From positions 310,001 through 374,000 of the forward strand of contig JAJTTP010000006.1 of the NCBI GenBank assembly GCA_023313575.1: a stretch of DNA of 64,000 nucleotides. The letters run 5' to 3'. Position 1 is the first letter of the stretch. The number at the start of each line of letters is the position of its first letter. The notes beneath the pieces are model-generated. The model had not been told where the DNA came from, searched no databases, and saw only the letters and a list, made by a program, of their open reading frames with translations. This DNA comes from Eutypella sp. D-1 (taxonomy: Eukaryota > Ascomycota > Sordariomycetes > Xylariales > Diatrypaceae). This document shows positions 1 to 13,200 of this stretch, in pieces. Position numbers and translations under genes: made by a program.

Positions 1-570
1 TGTAAGTCCGATATATAGGATTACTCCATCCATAAATACATAGATAGGACGCCGAATGCAAGTGCATTTTCTGTCCGGATGCACCCTGGATCGCAAAGTA
101 TCGTGCAGATATCATCAATTCCCCTATGCAAGGAACCGACATAATTACACGGATTAGGCAGGACAGGCGCCTCGTGAGATCCATCGGGGGCCGCCCGGCC
201 TACCCCAGGTAGGCAAGTTGCTGGGTAGATGATCCGCCAAGAGGTTTGATCGTCGTGACTTTTATAGTCAATCTGGGTTAAACGACCTGCATGGATCTTT
301 TTTTCTGCGCCATACGACGTCCCCACTACCAACTGCCATGTGAGGCTAGCCAATCTCACTGGCATCGCAGATGGCGACGCAGTTTGGCGCGCGACCCTGT
401 ATTCAGCCCACACACTTTACTACATGTTACTCGCCGGCGACTTTGTCTTTTTGAACTTACATCAACACCTGTTCGCTCCGGCTGTTCGTGTTGGGTATAC
501 ACTCTTGCTGATGTGAGCTCAACGTCGTACCGTGTGTTTGCGACGACGTTGCGATTATCGTCGGATACCT
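1..570. other. Left-edge intergenic sequence
   Basis: No convincing gene is visible. A signal-peptide exon for the membrane protein that follows may lie here, because the open frame of that gene lacks one. A short hydrophobic reading frame begins with ATG near 424, but I could not join it confidently. Confidence 0.4.
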
Positions 571-1628
571 ATGGATTTCATTCAGACAATAGCATTAGGG
601 AGTGGGGATGACGTCGCTATAGACGACAGGCGCCGAGAATTGCATGTCAGACAGGACGAGGAGCTCGATATTCCCCAGCCATGCTATGTCCACTGTAGTA
701 AGTCCGCCAAAGAAGAAAAGAAAAGACGAAAGGGGAGCAAAAGGGAGCAACCTATAATGACCTTGAACCCGCCGCAGACGACGCCTACCTGGACGCGCAG
801 TTCCACAACTCGACGGAGATATGCGACGACAATTCGATCTTCCAGAAATTCTGGTCGAACTGCCGGGACTGCTGCAAGGACAACAACTGCACGCAAGCGC
901 TGGGCCCACCCTTCGACCAGTACCTCGCCCTGTGCGACGAGGATGCGCCCTCCGTGGTCGAGAGCGTCGTGACGTCGACGCGGACCTTCAAGAACCTCGA
1001 CGGCGTCGCCACCACGTCGATGATGACCACGTTTACGACGACATTCACCCAGGAAGGACCCTACGCCTCCGTCTCCTCCACCACCACCGGCAGTGCGGAG
1101 CGGGCCGCGTCATCTTCCACCCCCGGCGCCAGCTCCACGAGCGGGAGCCCCACATTGGTGCCTGCGACGGGGACGCCGTCAGCATGTAAGAGACAGCATC
1201 TCCGTTCTCATATGGGGTGACACGTTATCTGATTGAAGTTACCGGCCATAACAGCGACCTCGGCGGAAGCGAATTCGACAAGCCCAGGAACCATCGCGGG
1301 GGCAGCGGTAGGATCGATAGCGGGCGTCGGCGCGCTCATCGCAGCTGCGTTTTTCCTCTACCGGCGACGGAAGCAAGGCCAGCGGCCGCCGGGTGATCAA
1401 CAGCAGCAGGAGCTGCCAGGAGAACCCACGCCTGAGGAGAAAGCGCAGCTGCACTCCGACCACGTGCGCCCGGAGCTCGCTAACACGCAGTTAGCCGAGT
1501 TGTCCGTCGAGGCATCGGCGTCGGAAATGTCAGCCATCGAGTACCACGAGCTTCCAGGCCAGCGGTTCGACCGCAACGAGGGTGGCGGGGCCGGCACGCC
1601 GGGATACGTAGTTGGGAATGGGAGGTAA
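571..1628 (+). CDS. Single-pass membrane protein, Cys-rich ectodomain
   Basis: Exons are 571-697, 778-1185 and 1255-1628; all phases agree and give about 302 residues. The N-terminal half holds a cysteine-rich ectodomain with CYVHC, CRDCC and a C-x5-C-like pattern, resembling a family common in filamentous ascomycetes. A Ser/Thr-rich stalk follows, then one membrane helix around AGAAVGSIAGVGALIAAAFF, a basic stop-transfer stretch YRRRKQG and a polar cytoplasmic tail of about 90 residues. The layout resembles fungal cell-wall sensor-type proteins, but no WSC domain is recognised. The 571 ATG is simply the first methionine in the open frame. It gives no signal peptide, so the true start is probably in an upstream exon. 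Function is unknown. Confidence 0.65.
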
Positions 1629-2902
1629 TGATGGGAAAGGCAAGAGTTGGACGAAAATCATGAGAATCATGAGACGTGGATATAATCGTCGCATGGCTAG
1701 GTATTCTATCTCTTTCCCGTCCGAGCCACCAAGGCTGCCTTAGTGCTTAGGTTTCCCGCACAGGACTGAATAGGGGCAAGTCTGGGTACTTGATTGGTGC
1801 TCGGTATGGGAATAACGACTAACTAATCAAAAGAAATCTTGTGGACTGAGAAGAAAGGGCACCTGACTGGAACAGAAACGCCGGGCGCGCCCAAATTAAG
1901 CCATAGTATAGCAGGCGGCTAGCCCTGCGGCGCGAATCAAATAAGTTTGGAAAGGTCTTAAAGCGTATTTCCGAGAATAATCAGAATCTGATTATAGCCC
2001 GGGCGCTATTAACGCTATTTAAACAGTTTTTCCGACGACGTACTTATAAGGTATATATTTAATCAAAATTCTATATATTTTTAACGTGTTTATAATAAAA
2101 CTTTATTTATTAATTTTTTATTAATAATGCACCTAATAAATAAGCTTTATTTTATTAGCAAATTATAAAGCTTTTATTTAGTACTTTTTTAATAATTATT
2201 TTTATTTAATATAAAGCATTTATAATTTTTCTAAAATACGGGCCATTTTACGGGCCATTATTATTAAAAAGTATCTTTTTAGCTAAAAAGTCCATAATTA
2301 TCGATTTATTAAAACTCGTAAACACGCCCTTATAAAACGGATTTAACATAAATTATACCCCCCCTTATACTTAAGTACTTATCAATAGGAGCTACATAAA
2401 CTATATCTTTACCACCACCGACCTGAAGCTCCAGCCAGTCGCGACACCCGAGGTTGAAAAGGAGGCTCTGAGAATGGTGGGCATGCACCTACCTACCTAC
2501 CTAGGTACACAATGATAGGCTGTTATCTATGATCATTTTCAAAGTATACCTACTACGCAGACGTGCCCGGATGTACATACCTACCTAAGTACCTAGGATG
2601 TAGGTAGTTATGGCACTGGCGCCGGCGGGCAGCCGGGTACCAAGGAGGACGTGGGGCGGAATTACCCCTCCAGGACATCCCGCCACACTACCTATGCTTA
2701 GGTACATACGTAGGCCCCCATGAGAGAGCTACCCCGCCAAAGCTCTCCCTAAATTTGGTCTCGACTCAACTACCTACATGTAAGTAGGTATTTGGTTGTG
2801 ACATCGCGACTACAACCTTTTTATATACTTGTATCCTACATAGTGGTGAGAAAGGCTTTTCCTGGTTACATTTTATAGGAAAACCCCTTCTTTATATCCA
2901 TC
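1629..2902. other. Intergenic, with AT-rich block and CCTAGGTA motifs
   Basis: No gene is seen. About 1960-2360 is strongly AT-rich with many TA steps. From 2486 to 2620, and again near 2770, there are runs of the CCTACCTA/CCTAGGTA motif. Confidence 0.5.
2035..2345. repeat. AT-rich, RIP-like degenerate block
   Basis: The stretch is dominated by TTTATTA, TATAAAG and TTAATAA words and has very few G or C bases, in sharp contrast to GC-rich coding DNA on either side. This is the usual look of a repeat mutated by repeat-induced point mutation. No terminal repeats or coding remnant could be recognised, so the original element is unknown. Confidence 0.45.
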
Positions 2903-4955
2903 ATGGAGCACGATACGAAGACCCGTGAGTTTACTCCCCGTCTCTTGGCTCTTATTCCTTCCTGCCTTGCCTAACTCGCATTATTGATGGTTGATGGTTG
3001 ATGTTTATGAGAGTCAACGACGAGCAATTACTGACCTGGTGGTTGTCCTGGTGGTTGTCTCTTAGCCCCTTATATGACGAGCGACACGACGTCTTTCGCT
3101 TATGTCTCAGCCCGTGACCGATGGCCAGTGATCATCGTGAGTGATCCTTCCCAAAGCCCCGTTACCCCCTTTGACGTTTGGAAAAACACGGCCAAATTCT
3201 AACACCTCAACAAGACCCAAGCGATCGATGACATATACCGTTCTGTGAGCGAGGCCGACGATGCTGCCAAGCAGGCCGAAGGGAAGAAGATCATCGAGGA
3301 ACTTGCGACCTTGAAATACGAACTGCAGCATGATCGAAAGCTAACGTGGGTTAACCTGTGTCCGAGATGTCACGAGATAGAGAAAGAGAAAGAGAAAGAG
3401 AAAGGCATTGATGCTGACGGATTATGAACAGCCCCATAAGGGATGATGGGAAGAGCGACGTCGCCATGTATAACGACGAGCTGGAAAAATTAGGGACGCC
3501 CAACTGGTTCAACGTCCCCTGGCTCTACAGCGAATGCTATCTCTACAGGTAGTTTCAACCCGCCAAAAACACCCGACAGCTCTCCTCCGTTTCCCTCCCT
3601 ACGTACACTTATACACATAATATGCGCGCCCATGCGGCGGGGACGGCACAAGCTGACAACAAGACGGGATCTCTTTTCTCTCTTTCTTTTGTTTTTTAGA
3701 CGAATCAGCACGTCCTTCACCCTCTCAACACACTGGAAGAACTACGACGTGTTCTCGCGCCAGAAGATCAAGACGTTCCGGTCATCGCGGCCCGCCGCCA
3801 TCGAGCTCGCCGCGCGGTACCGGGAGATCGTGACGCAGCTGGAAAAGGAGGCGAAAGACGCGGCGGCGTTGGACAAGGAGCACGAGGAGGCGCAGAAGAT
3901 CTTGTTCTTCGAGATGCTGGAGATCTGCCTGTGGGGCAACGCTACGGACCTGTCGCTGCTGACGAACCTGACGTACGAGGACATCCAGAAGCTGCAGGGG
4001 TCTGAGGCGCGCAAGGCGTCGGAGAAGAACATTCTGGCCAACGACCTGGACGCGGCGCACGCGGCGTTGCTGCAGGCCCGCCGCGAGGGCCGCGCGGAGC
4101 GCCGCGTCGACGTCGTGCTCGACAACGCCGGCTTCGAGCTCTACGTCGACCTCATCCTCGCGGGCTACCTGCTGTCCTCGGGGCTCGCGACGACCGTCGT
4201 GCTGCACCCGAAGACGATACCGTGGTTCGTGTCGGATGTGGTGCCCGACGACTTCGCGGCGCTGCTCAACGCGCTGGCGGACCCGCGCACCTTCTACGAG
4301 ACGCCCTCGGACGACGAGAAGCTGCGGGGCGCTGCCCCGCCACCCCCGCTCTCCGACGCCGAGGCCGCCGACCTCCGCTTCCTCTTCGACGAATGGGGTC
4401 GCCACCATGCCGAGGGCCGCCTCGTCCTCCGCCCCCGCCAGTCTTGGACCTGGCCCGGAAGCTACTGGCGCCTGCCGCCGCTCGACCCGGAGCTCTACGA
4501 GGATCTCAAGGCCAGCGAACTCGTCGTCTTCAAGGGCGACCTGAACTACCGGAAGCTGACAGGCGACGTGAGTTTTACCACCCCTTCTCCAAGTCACCTG
4601 TGTACATTATTTTCTTCTTTTCAAAAAATCTTCTTTTTTTCTTTTCTTTTTTTTTTTTTTTGCAGCGCGGCACTAGGTAGGTAGGTTAGTCTCATACCAC
4701 TTGCTAACTGGATAAAACTCACAGGCGGCCTGGGATCCCACGACGCCGTTCACAGAGGCCATCGGGCCGCTGGGCCCGGGCTCGGGCGTCAATGTGCTGG
4801 CGCTGCGCACGTGCAAGGCGGACGTGGTGGTGGGTCTCAAGCCCGGGACCGACGAGGAGCTGCGCGCCGCGGAGGGCGGCGGCGGCGACAGCGGCGCCCG
4901 CAAGTGGGCGTGGAGCGGCAAGTGGGCCGTCGTCTCGTACTCAGCGGGGAAGTAG
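2903..4955 (+). CDS. DUF89 / ARMT1-type damage-control phosphatase
   Basis: Six exons, 2903-2924, 3066-3136, 3215-3345, 3432-3548, 3700-4567 and 4725-4955, give 479 residues with all phases closed. The first exon is only 22 bases. The protein matches the DUF89/ARMT1 family (yeast YMR027W group), metal-dependent phosphatases thought to dephosphorylate damaged or surplus sugar phosphates. Visible family marks are the N-terminal FAYVSARDRWPVIIT region, VLDNAGFELYVDL with the conserved Asp-Asn pair, KGDLNYRKLTGD, and near the C-terminus LRTCKADVVVGL. Length is normal for the family. Intron 5 holds a long poly-T tract and a TAGGTAGGTAGG run; intron 3 holds a short AGAAAG tandem. Likely cytosolic. 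Confidence in family is high; the substrate cannot be read from sequence. Confidence 0.9.
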
Positions 4956-5492
4956 ACGGACGAGACGTGAGAGGTAGCATGAGGGCGGATAGACGGGAAG
5001 TGGAAGTGGGAAGACCCATGCATGCATAGACGTACATTCGAGAGGTCAATATGTGTAGATTCGCCCACCTTCTCCGTAGAATGTAGACCTACCCCTGCTG
5101 ATGCATATCCCGAGTTGGCCTGCTGTTTGTCTGTCCTCGCCCACGTATGGAGTTCGCGAATATTTTAGATGAACGAGGCAAGCAAGGTTGATATCCCATC
5201 TGCATAGTGGTCTAGGCACAGCTATCCAAGGGCAAGATGAAAGGGAGCAATTCTCAATCTAGAAAAAGGAAGCTACGGGGGGTATCAAAATTCCAACCAA
5301 CCAAAATAAAACGCAACAAAAATCGCCTTCGCCGTAAATCCCTATTATCCACCCAGACCTTTCACTCATAGCTCTTGATTCCCGGGCTTACGAACCTTAC
5401 AAGTCAAATCGTGCATCCCATTCGCCATTAATTTATCCGCCTATCCGTTAGCCCGCCCCCCGGCCGGGGCCATCAAGCAGCTGAGTACAGGG
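4956..5492. other. Intergenic between convergent genes
   Basis: This is 3' flanking sequence of two converging genes. Nothing specific is recognised. Confidence 0.5.
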
Positions 5493-6244
5493 TCAATCAG
5501 ACACGGTGACGGGCATGGTCTCGACTTTGATCGCCGGCTCCTTATTCTCGTCATCGCCTGCCTCCCTACTCTCAGGCGTAAACAGACGGTCACTAGACTC
5601 CTGCTTCTCTTTCCGCTCCTCCTTGGGGTCAGAGTCCGGGTGATCGATCGTGGTGGTAGTGACGGCGGAGGAGGAGGACCCGCGGCCCAGCAAGCCAGAG
5701 CGATAGGCGGAGCGAGCAGCGAGGAAGAGGGCAGCGCCCCAGAGCCAGAGGAGCACGGCGGCGGCGGAGGCGACGAGGAGGGCGGGCACAAGGACTAGTA
5801 ACAGCGCGACGCCGCTCCAGAACAGGGCGAAGGCGAGGGCGCAGAGCAGGGCGAGCGTCAGCGTCGAGAGTGCGAAAGTCGCGAAGAACAGGAGCGGGAG
5901 CAGCGTCGTGAGGAGCTGTGCGGCGAGGAAGGACTGCCGAAGGGGGGGAAGGGATGGGGGGTTTGCATGTTAGTTAACTGGTCTTTTATTCCTTCCTTCC
6001 TTCCTTCTGAAGCTCTGCACAGGAAATAAATACAAAAGGAGAATTCGGGATTAACAAAAAAAGTCAAAAATAAGGTAACGTAACGTACGGACAGGACGGG
6101 CCTCTCCCGGGCGAACTCGCTGACGCTATCCCAGACGCTCTGCCGCGTCTCCGGCGTCACGGCGCGGTCGAGCTGGCGGCGTCCGAATGCCAGGGCGTCG
6201 TGGGCCGTCGACCGCGCCCGGGCCGTCGCATCGTTGATCGCCAT
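5493..6244 (-). CDS. Promethin/LDAF1-like membrane protein
   Basis: Two exons, 6089-6244 and 5493-5933 on the minus strand, give 198 residues. The first 52 residues are polar with an amphipathic stretch ending in SVWDSVSEFARERPVLS. They are followed by about 95 almost unbroken hydrophobic residues (AAQLLTTLLPLLLFATFALSTLT onward), enough for two tight hairpins, then a polar acidic tail. This layout, a short soluble head plus a double hairpin and a charged tail, resembles the fungal promethin family involved in lipid-droplet formation at the ER. The family call rests on overall pattern rather than a catalytic signature. The intron donor GTACGT and acceptor CAG are in phase 0. Confidence 0.6.
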
Positions 6245-7249
6245 GATGATGACGGTTTTGCTATGCAGTAGTACCCTTTTGCTTTACTTCGATTTCTTTC
6301 TTTCTCCGTTCCCGATTGTCCGGAGAGCTTAGTACTTGTTCTGCGCGTCGGGAGTTCTTGGTTCGCGTTCTAATTAAATTGAGGGGTTATTCTAGTTGGT
6401 GTCCATCTACTTGGGTACGGGTTGGGTAGATGCTAAGTGTGTTGAGAAATACTAAGTAAGAAGAAGTTGACGACGGATGGCCGATACTTCGGAAATATTA
6501 ACAGGGCTGATAGGCCAGCACGCACTGAATATGTGCTGAACATATGCTGAATATGGGGAGGACGGGAGGGATGTAACCTGCCACGCCATGCCACTTGGTG
6601 TCCTAGTTAGTGCGCTGATTGGCGTCCTGGCGTCCCTGCGTCCCTGCCGTCCCTTAACTATCAGCCAGCGTTTATGTCATTATTATGGGTACTTACGCAC
6701 CAGATGGTGCTCCCCTCCCCTGTAGGTGCCACTACGTTGGGTGACCGGGGTTACCGGCTTGGGCCGTTATAGTTCGTTCTTCTGCGGCGCTAGCCCCCCC
6801 CTTAATACCTAGGTACGCCCCCCTATCCATGAACATTTACCCGTTTAACACATTCCGGCCTTATCATAGACCTACTACACATTATACCGGCAAGCACTAG
6901 TAAATTATATATTATACACGATACAGCATGCCTACAACGAGACCATCTCACTATAATAGAAATACTAATTAACGATTGTATAAATAAATAAAATAAAATA
7001 GTCCATGATCAAATGCTTGATCCGTTGCGTATGTTGTAATGTGGTTAATATCACCACCTGGAAGTCCATTATGGTGATACTTACGTTTGAAGGAGTAAAT
7101 CCAGAAGTACAGTACAGTAAGTGCTGCGATCATATACTATCGAAGTGTCTTTTCAAATTAGTGGAGAGATCGCGAATATACGACAAAATAAAAAGCACAA
7201 AAACATGACCCATAAAGTAATGCCCAACTCCTCTATCTCCCACGCTCTC
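6245..7249. other. Intergenic
   Basis: About 1 kb with no gene recognised. It becomes AT-rich from about 6890 to 7010. It holds the promoter of the promethin-like gene and the 3' flank of the adhesin. Confidence 0.5.
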
Positions 7250-10200
7250 TCAAACTCCCAGATCGGCTGCCTTGGCACACCGGGCGCCGTCGTTCAGCGA
7301 GGACTGGGAAGACTTCGAGATGAAGACGGCCGAGGTGCCCTTGCCGGGGAGGGGGAACTTGTAGATCTGGCCGGCGTTGTTCTCGGAGCCGAAGAGGAAG
7401 CCGTCGTCCGAGGCGTACAGCGCCCCGAACTGGTTGAGCCCCGTGACGTTGTTGTAGTTGGTCAGCTCCGTCCACTCCTTCGTGCTGCGGCTGAACGCCA
7501 TCAGGATCGCCTGCGACTTGGCCCCGTTCTGCGCGATCCCGTACAGGTTGTTGCCGCCCCCGGGCACGTACGCCCAGTCGTACACCGTGTAGCCCGCCGG
7601 CAGCGTCGTCGTGGTCCCGTTCGCGATCAGCTTGCCGAAGTTGACCGACCCGGGAACCAGGTCCAGCTGCGTCCAGTTCCGGCCGTTGAGCGTGGCCCAA
7701 TAGATGGATTTCTCGTCGACGTCGCCGCAGTTGTACTCGAGCGTGCTGTTGAGCGACGCCACGATGTTCGAGTCTCCGTTCGCTCCGATCCGGATCAGGC
7801 TCTGAAACGGCGTCGTGGCCACCGACCCGTAGATGAAGTTGTCCGCCACGTTGTACCCGATCGAGTTGATGTTGTTGCCGTACACCGAACTCTTCACCAC
7901 CACGCTCGTCCCTGTCGTGATGTTCACCCGGATCAGCGTCATCGCCTGGATCAGGTACCCCGATGGGTCGCACCCTAGTGTCGGCAGCGGCGACTGGATC
8001 AAAACAGTCCCCTGCGTCGTGCCGCTTGCTGGTATCGTCTGCGTTGTCCTTACCGAGCCCCCGTACCCCTGCGTCGTGGTTACCGTTCCCGGAGGCGTCT
8101 GGATAATAACCGAGCCGGCCGCACCACCAGTTTGAGAAATAGTTGTCGTGGAAGTGACCGATCCCGTCCACACCCGCGTTACTGTCGTCGTAGTAGCCGG
8201 AACCCGGATGATAACGGTGCCTGCCGCTCATTACATTAGCTATCTTTTCAATCATGTCCCGAATTGGTATGCGAGTACTTACCGGTCTGTCCGGCGGCCG
8301 GATACGGCGACACAGTAGTCGTGGTAGTCACGAGGCCAGCGTAGATGGCGGTGGTGGTTGAATAGGGGTAAGGGGTCTGGATTATTACTGTCCCCGGAAT
8401 CGACCCACTCGCTAGAATAGTCGTCGTAGTCAACGTCGCTCCCGGGTATAGCTGTGTTGTCGTTGTATAGCTCAAAGGCGACTGAATGATAATGGTGCCA
8501 GGCGCCACGTCGGTTTGCTGTACTGTGGTCGTCGTAAGACTGGATCCCGTGTATTGCGTCGAAGTCACGTAGGTAGGCGGAGTTTGGATCAAAATGGTCC
8601 CGGGCGCGATATTAGTTTGGGCTACGGTCGTGGTCGTAAGAGACGCCCCCGTATACTGCGTTGAGGTCACATAGGTTGGCGGAGTTTGGATCCAAATAGT
8701 TCCTGGATCAGGTCCAGTTTGAGCCACTGTGCTGGTGGTAACGCTTTCTCCGGTGTATTGAGTCGTCGTTACATACACCGGTGGTGTTATGATAATCAAA
8801 GTACCTGGCACTGAGCCTTGGGCCGAAACAGTACTTGTTGTTAAACTAGATCCTGTATACTGCGTGGTTGTCACGTATCTTGCGGGACTCTGAATCACAA
8901 TCGTGCCCGGTACGGTTTGACTCGGTGGTATGGTGGTGACAGTCGTTGCGCTTGATCCCACAAACTGGTAAGAGGTTACATAAGTTGCTGGTGTCTGGAT
9001 CACAATCGTGCCAGGGACTGTCCCGCTTGGAGACACCGTAGAAGTGGCCGTAGTCGAGTCGACAAAATCATATGAAGTAACATAGCTAGCAGGAGTCTGC
9101 AAAACGATAGTGCCGGGAACGGTCCCGCTCGGAGAAATAGTGGTGACAGTTACTGCACTAGAACCAGTGAATTCGTAAGAGGTCACGTAGCTTGCAGGTA
9201 TCTGGAGAACAACGGTGCCAGGCTCAGCGCCACTGAATGGTATAGTGGTCACAGTCACCGTGCTTGATCCCACGAACTCGTAAGACGTAACATAGCTCGC
9301 AGGACTCTGGACAACCACCGTCACCGTCACTTGCGTACCGCTGGGGGAATCAGTCTCTGTGATTACGTTCGAACCAGTATACTGCGAGGTCACCGTCACG
9401 TATACGTATGGGATCTGAACAAAGACAGTGGCTGTCTCTCCACCATCGCTTGGGTACACGGTCGATGTTAATGCGTCGGAACCCGAATAGGGAGAGGCTA
9501 CGGTTGAGAACGAGTATGGGTTATAGACGATTATGGTCCCGGTGGCCCCGGATCCCTGTGGGGTCTGCGTTGTCGTAGAAGGCGTCGAGCCACTGTAGCC
9601 AATCCTAGTCGCGACATAGGAAAACGGAACCTGGATAATAATTGTTGCTGTGGAGTCCGTCCCGCTGGGATACCTGGTGGTTGAAGTTAGATCAGTGCCG
9701 CCATATGGGCTAGTGATAGTAACGTATGGATATGGCGTGTGAACCACGATTGTTCCAGTTTCATCTGAACCACTGGGATATTCGGTGGTAGTAGAGACAA
9801 TCGTATCCGTATATAGAGATGTCAGCGTGACATAGTCGTAAGGAGTCTCGATAACGACTGTTGCGGTGCTCTCTGAGCCGGCTGGGTACTGAGTAGTTGT
9901 GAATACTACCGTGCCTGTATATCTCGACGTAACGGTGGCATAGAAATATGGCTCATTCACAATGATAGTCCCCGTTTCACCTGCTGCGCTAGGGTACTCA
10001 ATCGTAGTCGAGGGGACCGACCCCGTATATGGTCTGGTGATAGTCACGTATGGGTAAGGCGTTTGAATGAAGACCGTGGCCGTCTCATCAGCACCACTAG
10101 GGTAGATAGTCGTCGTGGTAGGTTCTGCACCAGTGTATTGAGAAATGACCGTGTCATAAGAATACGGTGAATTAATAAAGACAGTCGCAGTTTCGGCATT

Positions 10201-13200
10201 CGTCTCGCTAGGAAATTCTGTCCTGGTGACCGGGTCCGCACCGGTATATCTGGATACCACGGTTGTGAGAAAGTATGGTGTTTCGACGATAACAGTGCCG
10301 GTTTTGTCAATCCCACTGGGAACATTAGTAGTCACTCTCGGTGTAGTCCCGGTATAAAAGGATGTGATGGTTGTGTAGTCGTAAGGATCTTGGATGACAA
10401 CTGTCGCAGTTATTTCGTCCCCACTGGGATATTGCGTTGCCGTAACTGGCGTAGCACCGGTGTATAGCGAGCGGACCGTGGTATACTGGTATGGGGTCTC
10501 GATCAATACGGTGGCGACAGTGTCCGTATCGCTGGGGTTCTGCGTAGTAGTCCTTAAATCTGCACCCGTATAGAGTGATGTGACTGTTGTATAGGCGTAA
10601 GGATTTTTGATGATGACGGTGCCTGTTATGTCGCTCCCAATTGGATATTGTGTTGTTGTCGTCGCTGATTCGCCGGCATATGCGGAAGTCAGAGTCACAT
10701 ACTCAAACGGTGTTAGGACTACGACTGTTCCGGTTATAAAGCTTCCAGTAGGATACTGTGTGGTCGTTGAAGCTGATACACCGTCGTACCTCGATGTCTC
10801 AGTCACATATTCAAATGGATCTTGGACAATCACTGTGCCGGTTACGCCATCCCCAGTGGGGTATTCTGTAGTAGTAATAGCTGAAATTCCACTATATCGC
10901 GTTGTCACTGTTATGTAGTCGAATGGCGTCTGGATGATAATAGTATTGGACGTAGTGATGGTAGCAACCACACTGCCGGAGTACCGTTCAGTTGTAGTAA
11001 TATAGCTTGGAGAAGATTCTGTGCTAGAGCTCGTTACCGGAGATTGCTGCGCACTAGAATCTGAGGCCGATTGAGTTTTATCCGTGGTGCTGGTGTCACT
11101 ATCCGTACTTGTGGATGCCGTGATAGAGCTAGACGTTTCCATGTCACTGCCAGAAGTTGTGGTATCTGAAACAGTGATGCCGGAATTGGTAGCGTCGGAG
11201 GTAATGGGGTCAGATGAAATGGAATCGGACGAACTAGTATCAGAAGAAGCAACCGCATTTGAGGTAGTGGTATCCGAGTTAGTGCTGTCCGAAGGATCAA
11301 TATTGGACGTACTGGTGCCAGGCGTATTCGTTGTGCTACTATCCGAACCTGTCGAACCAGGACTTGGGCTAGCCAAGACGCCTGTACTACTACTAGAACT
11401 GGAGGGAGTTTCGGTTGAAGAAGGGTTGGACTCAGTGGAGGTAGATGTGGCAGTTTGGGCCGAAGAGGACTTGTCAGTCGATGTAGAGGTTGAAGATGAT
11501 GCAGAGTTTTCGGTGGGATTCGGTGTACTTGTTGAGTCCGAAGTAGATGTGCTCGTCGACTTCGACGTAGACGTGCTCGTTTCAGTTGAACTACTTATGC
11601 TTGTCTGGGTAGATATTGACTCTGCCGCTTCACTCGAGGTAGATGTGCTTGATGGTATCGATGTCTCCGTGGACGTGCTCCCATCCGCAGTACTAGAAGT
11701 CGTAGTCTGAGTGGAAGTAGATGAGATCGATAGACTCGTTGTCGTCGTACTGGTAGCACTATAGGAAGTCGTGGAACTCTGGGTCGAAGTGGGAGTGTTT
11801 GTTTCAGAGGTAGAGGAGCTTATAGATGCGGTGCTGCTGGATTGGACGACACTGTCTGATGTTGTTGTTGTCTGTAATATGCTCGGAGTGTTTCCAATAA
11901 TGTTTGCTTGGGACGAAGACGACTCCGGACTACTGCTCAGTCCGTTAGTTGGTATGGATGTTGAGCTACTAGGGCTAGTCGACGTAGAGGTCGAGGCTTG
12001 GGAGGCCGGAATTGGCTCAGAACTACGAGGGCTCCCAAGGTTTGCTATACTTGTTGTCGCTTAAGTTTCTGTCAGCTGAAAAGGCCATACAGTAGATACC
12101 TGACCAATGTCTGAGGCTTTGGTGTAGATAGGGCCATACCACTCTGATCGCTTGTCAACGTGGTGGCACTCGTGGTTAACGAGACAATGCTTTCCAAAGT
12201 ACTAGTAATAGATATGTCACTTTGATCGTCTTCGGGAGGGACTATAACTCCTTCCTGGCACCGATTTACTGATGCTCACTGTCAGCCACGGGAGACAAGT
12301 ATAACATAAACTGTATAGGGGCTTACCAGTATACACGACGAGATTCACCGGTACACATGGAAACGGAGGGATGGTCTGCGTGAACGTAGCAAAGACCGCA
12401 CCGTCCACGGCCTGGCAGAACCCTGCTTTCGCGTTATAGAATAGGGAGTTCTCCCAGACGAGAGTTCCGTTGACGACGTCGAAACGGGTCTTGATAGAGC
12501 CACCGGAGAAGTCGGCGATGTTGATATAATCTACGCCTGGATCTACCGAGAGGGGTCTACCCGTCGTCCGTAGCTGTCCTGAGGCCTATAATAACAAAAC
12601 CAGCGAGTTAACTTGGTGTTTTTTTTTTTTTGGTGTAGTCCATCAACAGTATATAATGGGGCAAGGGAGGGCATTTGTAAAGCGAAAGGGATTGCGTGCA
12701 GGGTTTGAGATGCTCACCCGTATGAACAAATTCGCGTCCGTGCATTCGGAGGGGTTCTGAGCCGTGACGTTGCCCACAAAGCCGGAGCTGCTGTCGGGAT
12801 CCGGCGTAGTTGGTGAATCATCCTGTCGGGCATAGAGCTGTGGCGAATGACGTTTGCGCCTAGAATCTTCAAGCCCAGATGATGTTGTCGCGTTCCCCGG
12901 GCCGCCGGCAGACGGACTTCCATTATTTCCAGGGCCCCCAGGCGGCAACGCTGCTGCTGTCGCTAATTCGACACTGAGTATTACGATCGAGATAGAGGGT
13001 GCTTGCTTTGTTGTTGTTGGTGCGGGTGGAACGGGGGAAGGAGCCCCCCCTACACTCGGGGCAAGACCGGGGTTAGGCTTCGAAATATTACCGCTAGGTG
13101 GCTTAGGGGTCGCTGAAGAGCCAAGTCCTCCATTGAATGTCCCTGACGTGCCTTTCGGTATGGAAAGGGTATTGCTGTTTTGGATCGTACTTAGATTCAA

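Noticed and set aside
21..413. Minus-strand frame of 130 codons at the left edge
   Set aside because: No domain, signal or splice partner; composition looks random.
3782..4597. Minus-strand frame of 271 codons opposite the DUF89 gene
   Set aside because: Antisense shadow of the main exon; Arg/Leu/Val/Glu-rich with no recognisable motif.
7121..7978. Plus-strand frame of 285 codons
   Set aside because: Mirror of the DUF6923-like exon; Arg/Val-rich composition is typical of an antisense shadow in GC-rich coding DNA.
11084..11710. Long plus-strand open frame of 208 codons opposite the adhesin
   Set aside because: It is the antisense reading of the Ser/Thr-rich stalk, which naturally gives Val/Glu/Ser-rich frames without stops. 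It has no start context and no domain.
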